The notes beneath the pieces are model-generated. The model had not been told where the DNA came from, did no database searches, and saw nothing but the letters and a program-made list of their open reading frames with translations. The position numbers were made by a program, and so were the translations under genes. Shown here in pieces: positions 55,543 through 64,000 of a DNA stretch of 64,000 nt. This DNA comes from Pseudomonas koreensis (GTDB taxonomy: Bacteria; Pseudomonadota; Gammaproteobacteria; Pseudomonadales; Pseudomonadaceae), in the NCBI RefSeq assembly GCF_024169245.1, contig NZ_JALJWP010000001.1, forward strand, positions 3,039,501 to 3,103,500, in the 5' to 3' direction. The stretch's first letter is position 1. Every line of letters starts with the position of its first letter.

Positions 55543-56832
55543 TTATTTGCGATCTTCCAGCTTGGTAATGTCACGCGACTCGTAACCCGTGTACAGCTGG
55601 CGCGGACGGCCAATCTTGTAAGGGCTCGAGAGCATTTCCTTCCAGTGCGAAATCCAGCCGACAGTACGCGCCAGAGCGAAGATCACAGTGAACATGCTGG
55701 TCGGAATGCCGATCGCCTTGAGGATGATCCCCGAGTAGAAATCGACGTTCGGGTACAGTGAGCGCTCGATGAAGTACGGGTCGGTCAGGGCGATCTCTTC
55801 CAGGCGCATGGCCAGTTCGAGTTGCGGATCGTTGTTGATGCCCAGTTCCTTCAACACTTCGTCGCAGGTCTGCTTCATGACAGTCGCGCGAGGGTCGCGG
55901 TTCTTGTAGACGCGGTGGCCGAAGCCCATCAACTTGAACGGATCGTTCTTGTCCTTGGCCTTGGCGATGAACTTGTCGATGTTCGACACATCGCCAATCT
56001 CGTCGAGCATGGTCAGCACGGCTTCGTTCGCACCGCCGTGGGCAGGGCCCCACAGTGCGGCAATACCGGCGGCGATACAGGCGAACGGGTTGGCACCCGA
56101 AGAGCCGGCCAGACGCACGGTGGAGGTCGAAGCGTTCTGCTCGTGGTCGGCGTGGAGGATGAAGATCCGGTCCATGGCCTTGGCGAGCACCGGGCTGATC
56201 GGTTTGATCTCGCACGGGGTGTTGAACATCATGTGCAGGAAGTTTTCCGCGTACGTCAGGTCGTTGCGCGGGTACATCATGGGTTGGCCCATGGAGTACT
56301 TGTAAACCATCGCTGCCAGGGTCGGCATCTTCGCAACCAGACGGATCGCGGAAATTTCGCGATGCTGCGGGTTATTGATGTCCAGCGAGTCGTGGTAGAA
56401 GGCCGAGAGGGCGCCGACTACACCGCACATGACGGCCATCGGGTGGGCGTCGCGACGGAAGCCGTTGAAGAAAGTTTTCAGCTGCTCGTGAACCATGGTG
56501 TGGTTTTTCACGGTGCTGACGAACTGGGCCTTCTGTTCTGCAGTCGGCAATTCGCCGTTGAGCAGCAGGTAGCAGGTTTCCAGGTAGTCCGACTGTTCAG
56601 CCAGCTGTTCGATCGGGTAGCCGCGGTGCAACAGAATGCCGTTGTCGCCGTCGATATAGGTGATTTTCGATTCGCACGAAGCGGTCGACATGAAACCCGG
56701 GTCGAAAGTGAAGCGGCCCGTGGCCGTCAGGCCCCGAACATCGATTACATCGGGACCAACGGTGCCGGTTAAAATGGGCAGCTCGACGGGGGCTGCGCCC
56801 TCGATGATCAACTGCGCTTTTTTGTCAGCCAT
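55543..56832 (-). CDS. gltA: Citrate synthase
   Basis: This enzyme condenses oxaloacetate and acetyl-CoA to citrate, the entry step of the TCA cycle. The product has 429 residues of the hexameric type-II family: [20 protein letters not shown] (with E for K at the second position here), catalytic histidines in [11 protein letters not shown] and [15 protein letters not shown], and the aspartate in the [11 protein letters not shown] block. AGGAGGCC precedes the ATG. It is divergent from sdhCDAB. Confidence 0.97.
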   Translation of the reverse strand: MADKKAQLIIEGAAPVELPILTGTVGPDVIDVRGLTATGRFTFDPGFMSTASCESKITYIDGDNGILLHRGYPIEQLAEQSDYLETCYLLLNGELPTAEQKAQFVSTVKNHTMVHEQLKTFFNGFRRDAHPMAVMCGVVGALSAFYHDSLDINNPQHREISAIRLVAKMPTLAAMVYKYSMGQPMMYPRNDLTYAENFLHMMFNTPCEIKPISPVLAKAMDRIFILHADHEQNASTSTVRLAGSSGANPFACIAAGIAALWGPAHGGANEAVLTMLDEIGDVSNIDKFIAKAKDKNDPFKLMGFGHRVYKNRDPRATVMKQTCDEVLKELGINNDPQLELAMRLEEIALTDPYFIERSLYPNVDFYSGIILKAIGIPTSMFTVIFALARTVGWISHWKEMLSSPYKIGRPRQLYTGYESRDITKLEDRK

Positions 56833-56889
56833 GTGGCCTCCTATTTATGCTTGAACCATCAGACAGACCCCCCACGCAGGGCCCGCACC

Positions 56890-56917
56890 ACTATAGTGAG
56901 ATAAATTCGAATGTCAA
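56890..56917 (-). promoter_or_regulatory. Sigma-70 promoter of gltA
   Basis: On the minus strand TTGACA (56917-56912) and TATAGT (56895-56890) are 16 bases apart, about 60 bases before the gltA start. Confidence 0.8.
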
Positions 56918-57031
56918 TTTGCCTAAAGTCTTGCTCCAGAAGGCTTTAAGCCGACTTTTTCCTCGAAATTGCCTGCCATTTACGCCTTTTATGCAACTTG
57001 TGCAATCCGCTATTGGGGGTAGGTGAACGCG

Positions 57032-57060
57032 TTGTCATTAGTAGCCTAACTGTCTATACT
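57032..57060 (+). promoter_or_regulatory. Sigma-70 promoter of sdhCDAB
   Basis: TTGTCA at 57032-57037 and TATACT at 57055-57060 are 17 bases apart. The leader to sdhC would be about 130 bases. Confidence 0.75.
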
Positions 57061-57142
57061 CGGCCACCGACCGCCAAGGGCTTTTGGGCTTGCTTTCATT
57101 GGGGGTCGCATCCCTGGGTGGTGGTTACCTGACCAGTGCACT

Positions 57143-57172
57143 CCCCAACAACTTTGCCCTGATTGTTAGGGG
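57143..57172 (+). other. Hairpin in the sdhC leader
   Basis: CCCCAACAA at 57143-57151 can pair with TTGTTAGGGG at 57163-57172 with one bulged base. It lies just upstream of the sdhC start. In Pseudomonas sdh is subject to small-RNA control, but whether this hairpin takes part is unknown. Confidence 0.4.
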
Positions 57173-57195
57173 CTCTTCAGTGTGAAAAAAAAGCC

Positions 57196-57570
57196 GTGAA
57201 AAGCCAACGACCTGTAAACCTAGACCTAAGGACCATCAAACTCCCAGTCACTGCTTACACGTCCATTCTTCACCGTATCTCCGGTGTCATCCTCTTCGTG
57301 TGCCTTGCCATCATGCTTTACGCATTGGACAAGTCGCTGAGCTCCGAGGAAGGCTTCGGTCAGGTGAAAGCGTGTCTGACCAGTCCGCTAGCCAAGCTAG
57401 TGATTTGGGGCATCCTGTCCGCTCTGCTGTATCACCTGGTAGCCGGTGTGCGCCACTTGATCATGGACATGGGCATCGGTGAGACGCTGGAAGGCGGCAA
57501 GCTGGGCTCGAAAATCGTTATCGCCGTTTCCGTGGTGGTAATCGTTCTGGCAGGAGTCTGGATATGGTAA
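57196..57570 (+). CDS. sdhC: Succinate dehydrogenase cytochrome b556 subunit SdhC
   Basis: SdhC anchors the complex and binds heme and quinone. The product has 124 residues with three spans, and SILHRISGVILF holds quinone-site residues. The heme histidine lies in LYHLVAGVRHL. GTG 57196 (MKSQRPVNLDL) is chosen. An earlier GTG at 57182 followed by eight A residues is out of frame, although dropping two or adding one A would give an extended MKKAVKSQ start. Confidence 0.93.
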   Translation: MKSQRPVNLDLRTIKLPVTAYTSILHRISGVILFVCLAIMLYALDKSLSSEEGFGQVKACLTSPLAKLVIWGILSALLYHLVAGVRHLIMDMGIGETLEGGKLGSKIVIAVSVVVIVLAGVWIW

Positions 57571-57932
57571 CTAACGTCACTAACCTGTCGCGTTCGGGCC
57601 TCTATGACTGGATGGCACAGCGTGTGTCTGCGGTCGTTCTCGCGGCTTACTTCATCTTCCTGATCGGATACATCGTCGCCAACCCTGGCCTCGAGTATGC
57701 CCAGTGGCATGAACTGTTCGCTCACAACGGAATGCGTATTTTCAGCCTGCTGGCCCTTGTTGCTCTCGGCGCTCACGCCTGGGTCGGCATGTGGACCATC
57801 GCGACCGACTACCTGACGCCGATGGCGTTCGGCAAGTCCGCAACGGCGATACGTTTCCTTTTCCAGGCAGTATGCGGCGTTGCGATGTTCGCTTACTTCG
57901 TCTGGGGTGTGCAGATTCTCTGGGGTATCTGA
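57564..57932 (+). CDS. sdhD: Succinate dehydrogenase membrane anchor SdhD
   Basis: SdhD is the second membrane anchor of complex II. The product has 122 residues and three spans, with LYDWMAQRVSAVVLAAYF at the start and the heme/quinone region GAHAWVGMWTIATDYL. It overlaps sdhC by seven bases; sdhA follows after three. Confidence 0.95.
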   Translation: MVTNVTNLSRSGLYDWMAQRVSAVVLAAYFIFLIGYIVANPGLEYAQWHELFAHNGMRIFSLLALVALGAHAWVGMWTIATDYLTPMAFGKSATAIRFLFQAVCGVAMFAYFVWGVQILWGI

Positions 57933-57935
57933 TTC

Positions 57936-59708
57936 ATGGCTAACATTCCAACGATTTCTTTCGACGCCATCATTATTGGTGGTGGCGGTGCCGGCATGCG
58001 CGCTGCGCTGCAGCTGGCACAGGGCGGTCACAAGACTGCGGTGATCACCAAGGTTTTCCCGACCCGTTCGCACACTGTTTCCGCTCAGGGTGGCATCACT
58101 TGCGCCATCGCCTCTGCCGACCCGAACGATGACTGGCGCTGGCACATGTACGATACCGTCAAGGGTTCCGACTACATCGGTGACCAGGACGCTATCGAAT
58201 ACATGTGTCAGGAAGGCCCGGCTGCCGTGTTCGAGCTGGACCACATGGGTCTGCCGTTCTCGCGTACCGAGCAAGGCCGCATCTATCAGCGTCCGTTCGG
58301 TGGCCAGTCCAAGGACTACGGCAAGGGCGGTCAGGCTGCACGAACCTGCGCTGCGTCCGACCGTACCGGTCACGCGCTGCTGCACACCCTTTATCAGGGC
58401 AACCTGAAAGCCGGCACCACGTTCCTCAACGAGTACTACGCTGTTGATCTGGTGAAAAACCAGGAAGGCGAATTCGTTGGTGTGATCGCGATCTGCATCG
58501 AAACCGGCGAAACCTCCTACATCCGTGCCAAGGCCACCGTTCTGGCGACTGGCGGTGCAGGTCGTATCTACGCATCCACCACCAACGCCCTGATCAACAC
58601 CGGTGACGGCGTCGGTATGGCTCTGCGTGCTGGCGTGCCGGTACAAGACATCGAAATGTGGCAGTTCCACCCGACCGGCATTGCCGGCGCCGGTGTACTG
58701 GTTACAGAAGGTTGCCGTGGTGAAGGTGGTTACCTGATCAACAAGCACGGCGAGCGTTTCATGGAGCGTTATGCTCCGAACGCGAAAGACCTGGCTGGTC
58801 GTGACGTGGTTGCCCGTTCGATGGTCAAGGAAATCATCGCTGGCAACGGTTGCGGTCCGAATGGCGACCACGTAATGCTCAAACTCGACCACCTGGGCGA
58901 GGAAGTGCTGCACAGCCGTCTGCCAGGCATCTGCGAACTGTCGAAGACTTTCGCCCACGTCGACCCGGTAGTTGCGCCGGTGCCGGTTGTTCCGACCTGC
59001 CACTACATGATGGGCGGCGTTGCCACCAACATTCATGGCCAGGCGATCACCCAGAATGCCGAAGGTCAGGACCAGATCATTCCTGGCCTGTTCGCAGTAG
59101 GCGAAGTGGCTTGCGTATCGGTACACGGTGCGAACCGTCTGGGCGGCAACTCGCTGCTCGACCTGGTGGTATTCGGTCGCGCTGCCGGCCTGCACCTGGA
59201 AAAGGCGTTGACCGATGGCATCGAATACGACGACGCTACCGAGTCCGACATCGAAGCTGCACTGTCGCGCCTGAACGCGCTGAACAACCGTACCGACGGT
59301 GAAGACGTTGCCACCCTGCGTCGCGAGCTGCAAAGCTGCATGCAGAACTACTTCGGTGTGTTCCGTACCGGCGAATACATGCAGAAGGGCATCGCTCAGC
59401 TCGCTGACCTGCGTGCTCGCATCGCCAACGTGAAGATCAACGATAAGTCGCAGGCGTTCAACACTGCACGTATCGAAGCGCTGGAACTGCAGAACCTGCT
59501 GGAAGTGGCTGAAGCTACCGCCATCGCGGCCGAAGTACGTAAAGAGTCCCGCGGCGCTCACGCCCGTGAAGACTTCGAAGACCGTGACGACGAAAACTGG
59601 CTGTGCCACACCCTGTACTTCCCGGGTGACAAGCGCGTCACCAAGCGTGCCGTGAACTTCTCGCCGAAGACTGTTCCGACTTTCGAACCTAAAGTCCGGA
59701 CTTATTAA
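57936..59708 (+). CDS. sdhA: Succinate dehydrogenase flavoprotein SdhA
   Basis: SdhA oxidises succinate to fumarate with covalent FAD. The product has 590 residues: dinucleotide fold [15 protein letters not shown], the FAD-linked histidine in [11 protein letters not shown] and the active-site block [21 protein letters not shown]. The C-terminal [20 protein letters not shown] is conserved. Confidence 0.97.
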   Translation: MANIPTISFDAIIIGGGGAGMRAALQLAQGGHKTAVITKVFPTRSHTVSAQGGITCAIASADPNDDWRWHMYDTVKGSDYIGDQDAIEYMCQEGPAAVFELDHMGLPFSRTEQGRIYQRPFGGQSKDYGKGGQAARTCAASDRTGHALLHTLYQGNLKAGTTFLNEYYAVDLVKNQEGEFVGVIAICIETGETSYIRAKATVLATGGAGRIYASTTNALINTGDGVGMALRAGVPVQDIEMWQFHPTGIAGAGVLVTEGCRGEGGYLINKHGERFMERYAPNAKDLAGRDVVARSMVKEIIAGNGCGPNGDHVMLKLDHLGEEVLHSRLPGICELSKTFAHVDPVVAPVPVVPTCHYMMGGVATNIHGQAITQNAEGQDQIIPGLFAVGEVACVSVHGANRLGGNSLLDLVVFGRAAGLHLEKALTDGIEYDDATESDIEAALSRLNALNNRTDGEDVATLRRELQSCMQNYFGVFRTGEYMQKGIAQLADLRARIANVKINDKSQAFNTARIEALELQNLLEVAEATAIAAEVRKESRGAHAREDFEDRDDENWLCHTLYFPGDKRVTKRAVNFSPKTVPTFEPKVRTY

Positions 59709-59719
59709 GGGTGACCGCC

Positions 59720-60424
59720 ATGTTGCAAGTCAGTGTTTATCGCTACAACCCTGATCAGGACGCTGCGCCGTTCATGCAGGATTTCCAGGTCGATACCGGT
59801 GGTAAAGACCTGATGGTGCTGGACGTGCTGGCCCTGATCAAAGAGCAGGACGAAGGGTTCTCCTATCGTCGCTCCTGCCGTGAAGGCGTCTGCGGCTCCG
59901 ACGGCATGAACATCAACGGCAAGAACGGTCTGGCATGCATCACGCCGCTGTCCGCTGTTGTAAAAGGTAACAAGCTGATCGTTCGTCCGCTGCCAGGTTT
60001 GCCGGTTATCCGTGACCTGGTCGTCGATATGAGCATCTTCTACAAGCAATACGAGAAGGTGAAGCCTTACCTGCAGAACGACACGCCGGCTCCGGCCATC
60101 GAGCGTCTGCAGTCGCCAGAAGAGCGCGAAAAGCTCGACGGTCTGTACGAGTGCATCCTGTGCGCCTGCTGCTCGACCTCCTGCCCGTCCTTCTGGTGGA
60201 ACCCGGACAAGTTCCTCGGTCCTGCTGCGCTGCTGCAAGCCTACCGCTTCCTGGCAGACAGCCGCGACACCAAGACCAGCGAACGTCTGGCTTCACTTGA
60301 CGACCCGTTCAGCGTTTTCCGCTGCCGGGGCATCATGAACTGCGTCAACGTATGTCCGAAAGGCCTGAACCCGACTAAGGCCATCGGTCACATCCGTAAC
60401 ATGCTGCTCTCGAGCGGCGTGTGA
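59720..60424 (+). CDS. sdhB: Succinate dehydrogenase iron-sulfur protein SdhB
   Basis: SdhB carries electrons from SdhA to quinone. The product has 234 residues: the 2Fe-2S ligands in SCREGVCGSDG...GLACIT, the 4Fe-4S group CILCACCSTSCPS and the 3Fe-4S group CRGIMNCVNVCPKGLNP. ATG 59720 has AAGGGTG upstream. Confidence 0.97.
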   Translation: MLQVSVYRYNPDQDAAPFMQDFQVDTGGKDLMVLDVLALIKEQDEGFSYRRSCREGVCGSDGMNINGKNGLACITPLSAVVKGNKLIVRPLPGLPVIRDLVVDMSIFYKQYEKVKPYLQNDTPAPAIERLQSPEEREKLDGLYECILCACCSTSCPSFWWNPDKFLGPAALLQAYRFLADSRDTKTSERLASLDDPFSVFRCRGIMNCVNVCPKGLNPTKAIGHIRNMLLSSGV

Positions 60425-60427
60425 TTC

Positions 60428-60675
60428 AGCTGCTGTAACCGTTGCACCGTAGAGGCTGTGGCGCGGGCTTCAACCCGCGTCATGGCTATAACCAGAGTCG
60501 TAGCCATAAGCTGCAGCTCTTCTTTTGAAGAAATGAGACAAGCAGGGGCATCCGGGCTGGTACCCGGACTATCAGTGTGATCCTAGGTGGCTTGTTTTAG
60601 TCGCTGCATTCGGACTTCTGCAAGTTTGCTCGGTGTCGACACCGATGGTGTTCCCCTAACCGAGGGTGACCAAGC
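60428..60675 (+). ncRNA. Structured sucA leader (sucA-II RNA motif candidate)
   Basis: The 250-base sdhB-sucA gap has several clean hairpins: CGCGGG/CCCGCG at 60462-60479, ATGGCTA/TAGCCAT at 60482-60507, TCCGGG/CCCGGA at 60551-60568 and the palindrome CGGTGTCGACACCG at 60631-60644. A conserved RNA called sucA-II has been reported in sucA leaders of Pseudomonas; which of these hairpins belong to it was not checked. The ligand or function of that motif is unknown. Confidence 0.6.
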
Positions 60676-63507
60676 ATGCAAGAAAGCGTGATGCAGCGCA
60701 TGTGGAACAGCGCCTACCTTTCAGGTGGAAACGCTGCCTATGTGGAAGAGCTTTATGAGCTCTACCTGCACGACCCTAACGCTGTGCCAGAAGAGTGGCG
60801 CACCTACTTTCAGAAGTTGCCCGCCGACGGCAACTCTGCCACTGATGTTTCGCACTCGACGATTCGCGATCATTTCGTGCTGCTGGCAAAGAACCAGCGC
60901 CGCGCCCAACCGGTTTCCGCCGGCAGCGTGAGCAGTGAGCACGAGAAGAAGCAAGTTGAAGTGCTGCGATTGATCCAGGCCTACCGTATGCGTGGCCACC
61001 AGGCAGCCCAGCTTGACCCGCTGGGACTGTGGCAGCGTCCTGCACCTGCAGACCTGTCGATCAATCATTACGGCTTGACCAATGCCGATCTTGATACGAC
61101 GTTCCGTGCCGGCGACCTGTTCATCGGCAAAGAGGAAGCGAGCCTACGCGAAATTCACGAAGCGTTGCAGCAGACATATTGCCGCACCATCGGCGCTGAA
61201 TTCACGCACATCACCGATTCCGAGCAGCGCCAGTGGTTCCAGCAGCGTCTGGAAAGCGTGCGTGGCCGTCCGACGTACTCCGCCGACATCAAGAGCCACC
61301 TGCTTGAACGCGTGACTGCCGGTGAAGGCCTGGAAAAATACCTGGGCACCAAATATCCGGGCACCAAGCGTTTCGGTCTGGAAGGCGGCGAAAGCCTGAT
61401 TCCGATGCTCGACGAACTGATCCAGCGTTCCGGCTCGTACGGTACCAAGGAAGTCGTCATCGGCATGGCCCACCGTGGCCGTCTGAACGTGCTGGTCAAC
61501 ACCTTCGGCAAGAACCCGCGCGAGCTGTTCGACGAGTTCGAAGGCAAGAAGAAGGTCGAGCTCGGTTCCGGTGACGTCAAATATCACCAGGGCTTCTCGT
61601 CCAACGTGATGACCACCGGCGGTGAAGTTCACCTGGCCATGGCGTTCAACCCGTCCCACCTGGAAATCGTTTCCCCGGTGGTCGAAGGTTCGGTGCGCGC
61701 TCGTCAGGACCGTCGCAACGACCTGACCGGCGAGAAAGTCCTGCCGATCTCCATCCACGGTGACGCGGCATTCGCCGGTCAGGGCGTGGTCATGGAAACC
61801 TTCCAGATGTCGCAGACCCGCGGTTTCAAGACCGGCGGTACCGTGCACATCGTGATCAACAACCAGGTTGGTTTCACCATCAGCAACCCGCTGGACTCGC
61901 GTTCCACCGAGTACGCCACCGACGTTGCCAAGATGATCCAGGCGCCGATCCTCCATGTTAATGGTGATGATCCGGAAGCCGTGCTGTTCGTGACCCAGCT
62001 GGCCATCGACTACCGCATGCAGTTCAAGCGTGACGTGGTGATCGATCTGGTCTGCTACCGTCGTCGCGGCCACAACGAGGCCGACGAGCCGAGCGGCACC
62101 CAGCCACTGATGTATCAGCAGATCACCAAACAGCGCACCACGCGTGAGCTGTACGCTGAGCGCCTGACCCAGGCCGGTGTGCTCGACGCTGAACGTGTTC
62201 AGGCCAAGGTCGACGAATACCGCAACGCGCTGGACAACGGTCTGCACGTGGTGAAATCGCTGGTCAAAGAGCCGAACAAAGAGCTGTTCGTCGACTGGCG
62301 TCCATATCTGGGCCACGCCTGGACTGCGCGTCACGACACGCGTTTCGATCTGAAGACCCTGCAAGAGCTGTCCGCCAAGCTGCTGGAAATTCCGGAAGGC
62401 TTCGTGGTTCAGCGTCAGGTCGCGAAGATCTATGAAGACCGTCAGAAGATGCAAGCCGGCGGCCTGCCGATCAACTGGGGTTACGCTGAAACCATGGCGT
62501 ACGCGACCCTGGCATTCGAAGGTCACCCGATTCGCATGACCGGTCAGGACATCGGCCGCGGTACGTTCTCGCACCGTCACGCTGTGCTGCACAACCAAAA
62601 AGACGCGGGCACCTATATTCCGCTGCAGAACCTGTACGACGGTCAGCCACGTTTCGACCTGTACGACTCGTTCCTTTCGGAAGAGGCGGTACTGGCATTC
62701 GAATACGGTTACTCGACCACCACGCCAAACGCGCTGGTGATCTGGGAAGCCCAGTTCGGCGACTTCGCCAACGGTGCACAGGTCGTGATCGACCAGTTCA
62801 TCACCAGCGGCGAGCACAAGTGGGGCCGTCTCTGCGGTCTGACCATGTTGCTGCCACACGGCTACGAAGGCCAGGGCCCTGAGCACAGCTCGGCGCGTCT
62901 TGAGCGTTACCTGCAGCTGTGCGCCGAGCACAACATTCAGGTGTGCATGCCGACCACGCCAGCGCAGATCTACCACTTGCTGCGTCGTCAGGTGATCCGT
63001 CCGCTGCGCAAGCCGCTGGTCGTATTGACGCCGAAGTCGCTGCTGCGCCACAAGCTGGCCATCTCGACGCTGGAAGATCTGGCTGAAGGTTCGTTCCAGA
63101 CCGTGATCCCGGAAATCGACGCACTGGACCCGAAAAAGGTCGAGCGTGTGGTTCTGTGCAGCGGCAAGGTCTACTACGACCTGCTGGAAAAACGCCGTGC
63201 CGAAGGCCGCGAAGATATCGCCATCGTGCGTATCGAGCAGCTGTATCCGTTCCCTGAGGACGACTTGAAAGAAGTCCTGGCTCCGTACACCAACGTCAAA
63301 CATGCCGTCTGGTGTCAGGAAGAGCCGATGAACCAGGGTGCCTGGTACTGCAGCCAGCATCACTTGCGTCGCAGCATCGCCAACCTCGACAGGACTCTCG
63401 TACTTGAGTACGCGGGCCGTGAGGCGTCGGCTGCCCCAGCTTGTGGTTATGCATCGATGCACGCCGAGCAGCAGGAAAAACTGCTGCAAGATGCTTTCAC
63501 TGTTTAA
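60676..63507 (+). CDS. sucA: 2-oxoglutarate dehydrogenase E1
   Basis: SucA decarboxylates 2-oxoglutarate with thiamine diphosphate. The product has 943 residues with the N-terminal SucB-binding helix MWNSAYLSGGNAAYVEELY, GMAHRGRLNVLVNTFGK near 263, the thiamine diphosphate site IHGDAAFAGQGVVMETFQ near 362 and GRGTFSHRHAVLHNQ near 637. Downstream of the structured leader; sucB starts 44 bases later. Confidence 0.97.
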   Translation: MQESVMQRMWNSAYLSGGNAAYVEELYELYLHDPNAVPEEWRTYFQKLPADGNSATDVSHSTIRDHFVLLAKNQRRAQPVSAGSVSSEHEKKQVEVLRLIQAYRMRGHQAAQLDPLGLWQRPAPADLSINHYGLTNADLDTTFRAGDLFIGKEEASLREIHEALQQTYCRTIGAEFTHITDSEQRQWFQQRLESVRGRPTYSADIKSHLLERVTAGEGLEKYLGTKYPGTKRFGLEGGESLIPMLDELIQRSGSYGTKEVVIGMAHRGRLNVLVNTFGKNPRELFDEFEGKKKVELGSGDVKYHQGFSSNVMTTGGEVHLAMAFNPSHLEIVSPVVEGSVRARQDRRNDLTGEKVLPISIHGDAAFAGQGVVMETFQMSQTRGFKTGGTVHIVINNQVGFTISNPLDSRSTEYATDVAKMIQAPILHVNGDDPEAVLFVTQLAIDYRMQFKRDVVIDLVCYRRRGHNEADEPSGTQPLMYQQITKQRTTRELYAERLTQAGVLDAERVQAKVDEYRNALDNGLHVVKSLVKEPNKELFVDWRPYLGHAWTARHDTRFDLKTLQELSAKLLEIPEGFVVQRQVAKIYEDRQKMQAGGLPINWGYAETMAYATLAFEGHPIRMTGQDIGRGTFSHRHAVLHNQKDAGTYIPLQNLYDGQPRFDLYDSFLSEEAVLAFEYGYSTTTPNALVIWEAQFGDFANGAQVVIDQFITSGEHKWGRLCGLTMLLPHGYEGQGPEHSSARLERYLQLCAEHNIQVCMPTTPAQIYHLLRRQVIRPLRKPLVVLTPKSLLRHKLAISTLEDLAEGSFQTVIPEIDALDPKKVERVVLCSGKVYYDLLEKRRAEGREDIAIVRIEQLYPFPEDDLKEVLAPYTNVKHAVWCQEEPMNQGAWYCSQHHLRRSIANLDRTLVLEYAGREASAAPACGYASMHAEQQEKLLQDAFTV

Positions 63508-63551
63508 CGCCTTCGCGCTGACTGAAACCGAATTTTAAGGACCCACAGATA

Positions 63552-64000
63552 ATGGCTATCGAAATCAAAGCCCCGTCATTCCCGGAATCGGTTGCCGATG
63601 GCACCGTTGCCACCTGGCACAAGAAACCAGGTGAGGCCGTCAAGCGTGACGACCTGATCGTCGACATCGAAACCGACAAGGTCGTGCTCGAAGTGTTGGC
63701 TGAAGCGGACGGCGTACTGGGCGCAATCGTTGCCGAAGAGGGCGCTACCGTTCTGTCGAACCAGGTCCTGGGCTCGATCGAAGAGGGCGGCGCTGCTGCC
63801 GCTGCTCCGGCCGCTGCTGCTCCGGCTGCTACTGCCGTTGCCGCACCGGCCGCTGCTGATGGCGAAGATGACCCGATCGCTGCTCCGGCTGCACGCAAAC
63901 TGGCTGAAGAAAACGGCATCAACATCGCTTCCGTTGCCGGCACCGGCAAGGGTGGTCGTGTGACCAAGGAAGACGTGGTTGCAGCTGTTGCTGCGAAGAA
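63552..64000 (+). CDS. sucB: 2-oxoglutarate dehydrogenase E2, 5' part
   Basis: SucB carries the succinyl group on lipoate. The visible 149 residues comprise the lipoyl domain with the lipoyl lysine in DIETDKVVLEVLAE near residue 43, an Ala/Pro-rich hinge, and the start of the E3-binding domain (APAARKLAEENGINIASVAG). AAGGA precedes the ATG. The rest is outside the window. Confidence 0.96.
   Translation, partial: MAIEIKAPSFPESVADGTVATWHKKPGEAVKRDDLIVDIETDKVVLEVLAEADGVLGAIVAEEGATVLSNQVLGSIEEGGAAAAAPAAAAPAATAVAAPAAADGEDDPIAAPAARKLAEENGINIASVAGTGKGGRVTKEDVVAAVAAK

Overview
The window is chromosomal DNA of a fluorescent Pseudomonas, most likely the P. fluorescens/P. putida lineage. The evidence is the high GC content, the flhA-flhF-fleN-fliA-cheYZAB-motCD gene order, the ccmABCDEFGHI order, divergent gltA and sdhCDAB-sucAB, and many Pseudomonas-type REP palindromes. 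No tRNA, rRNA or CRISPR array was recognised.

Layout: 1-3163 holds the 5' part of a large Ig-like-repeat protein on the minus strand. 3521-4150 is a small DUF6124 gene behind a long, apparently structured leader. 4393-19072 is the late flagellar and chemotaxis block: a sigma-54 promoter, flhA, flhF, a possible 35-residue ORF, fleN, fliA, cheY, cheZ, cheA, cheB, motC, motD, a ParA-like and a CheW-like polar-localisation pair, cheW and a DUF2802 gene. 19263-21704 is an exported PIG-L deacetylase fused to ricin-like and FG-GAP-like segments. 21750-23650 holds a FlhB C-terminal-domain protein and a FliK-like protein on the minus strand. 23681-31277 is the cytochrome c maturation operon plus a lipoprotein gene.

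31334-36735 is an accessory stretch: HicAB toxin-antitoxin, an MFS exporter, sulfate-binding protein, and a urea transporter next to a potassium channel. 36881-43447 is the glyoxylate-to-glycerate operon read leftwards (gcl, hyi, glxR, ttuD, pyk), divergent from glcG, with two identical palindromes between them. 44371-46597 holds a REP-associated transposase, a TetR regulator and a DUF808 protein. 46774-51097 holds mlaA with an overlapping hydrolase gene, a small membrane protein and a GH17 membrane protein. 51437-54496 holds an OpuAC-type binding protein and the acetate permease pair. 54497-55542 has no gene but carries two diverged inverted copies of a roughly 240-base element. 55543-64000 is the TCA block: gltA, then sdhCDAB, a structured sucA leader, sucA and the start of sucB.

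The main points for follow-up are the DUF6124 leader with mutually exclusive pairings, the compensatory hairpin changes between the two 240-base copies, the small ORF between flhF and fleN, the repeated acidic motif in the CheA linker where a P2 domain would be expected, and the composite PIG-L protein.
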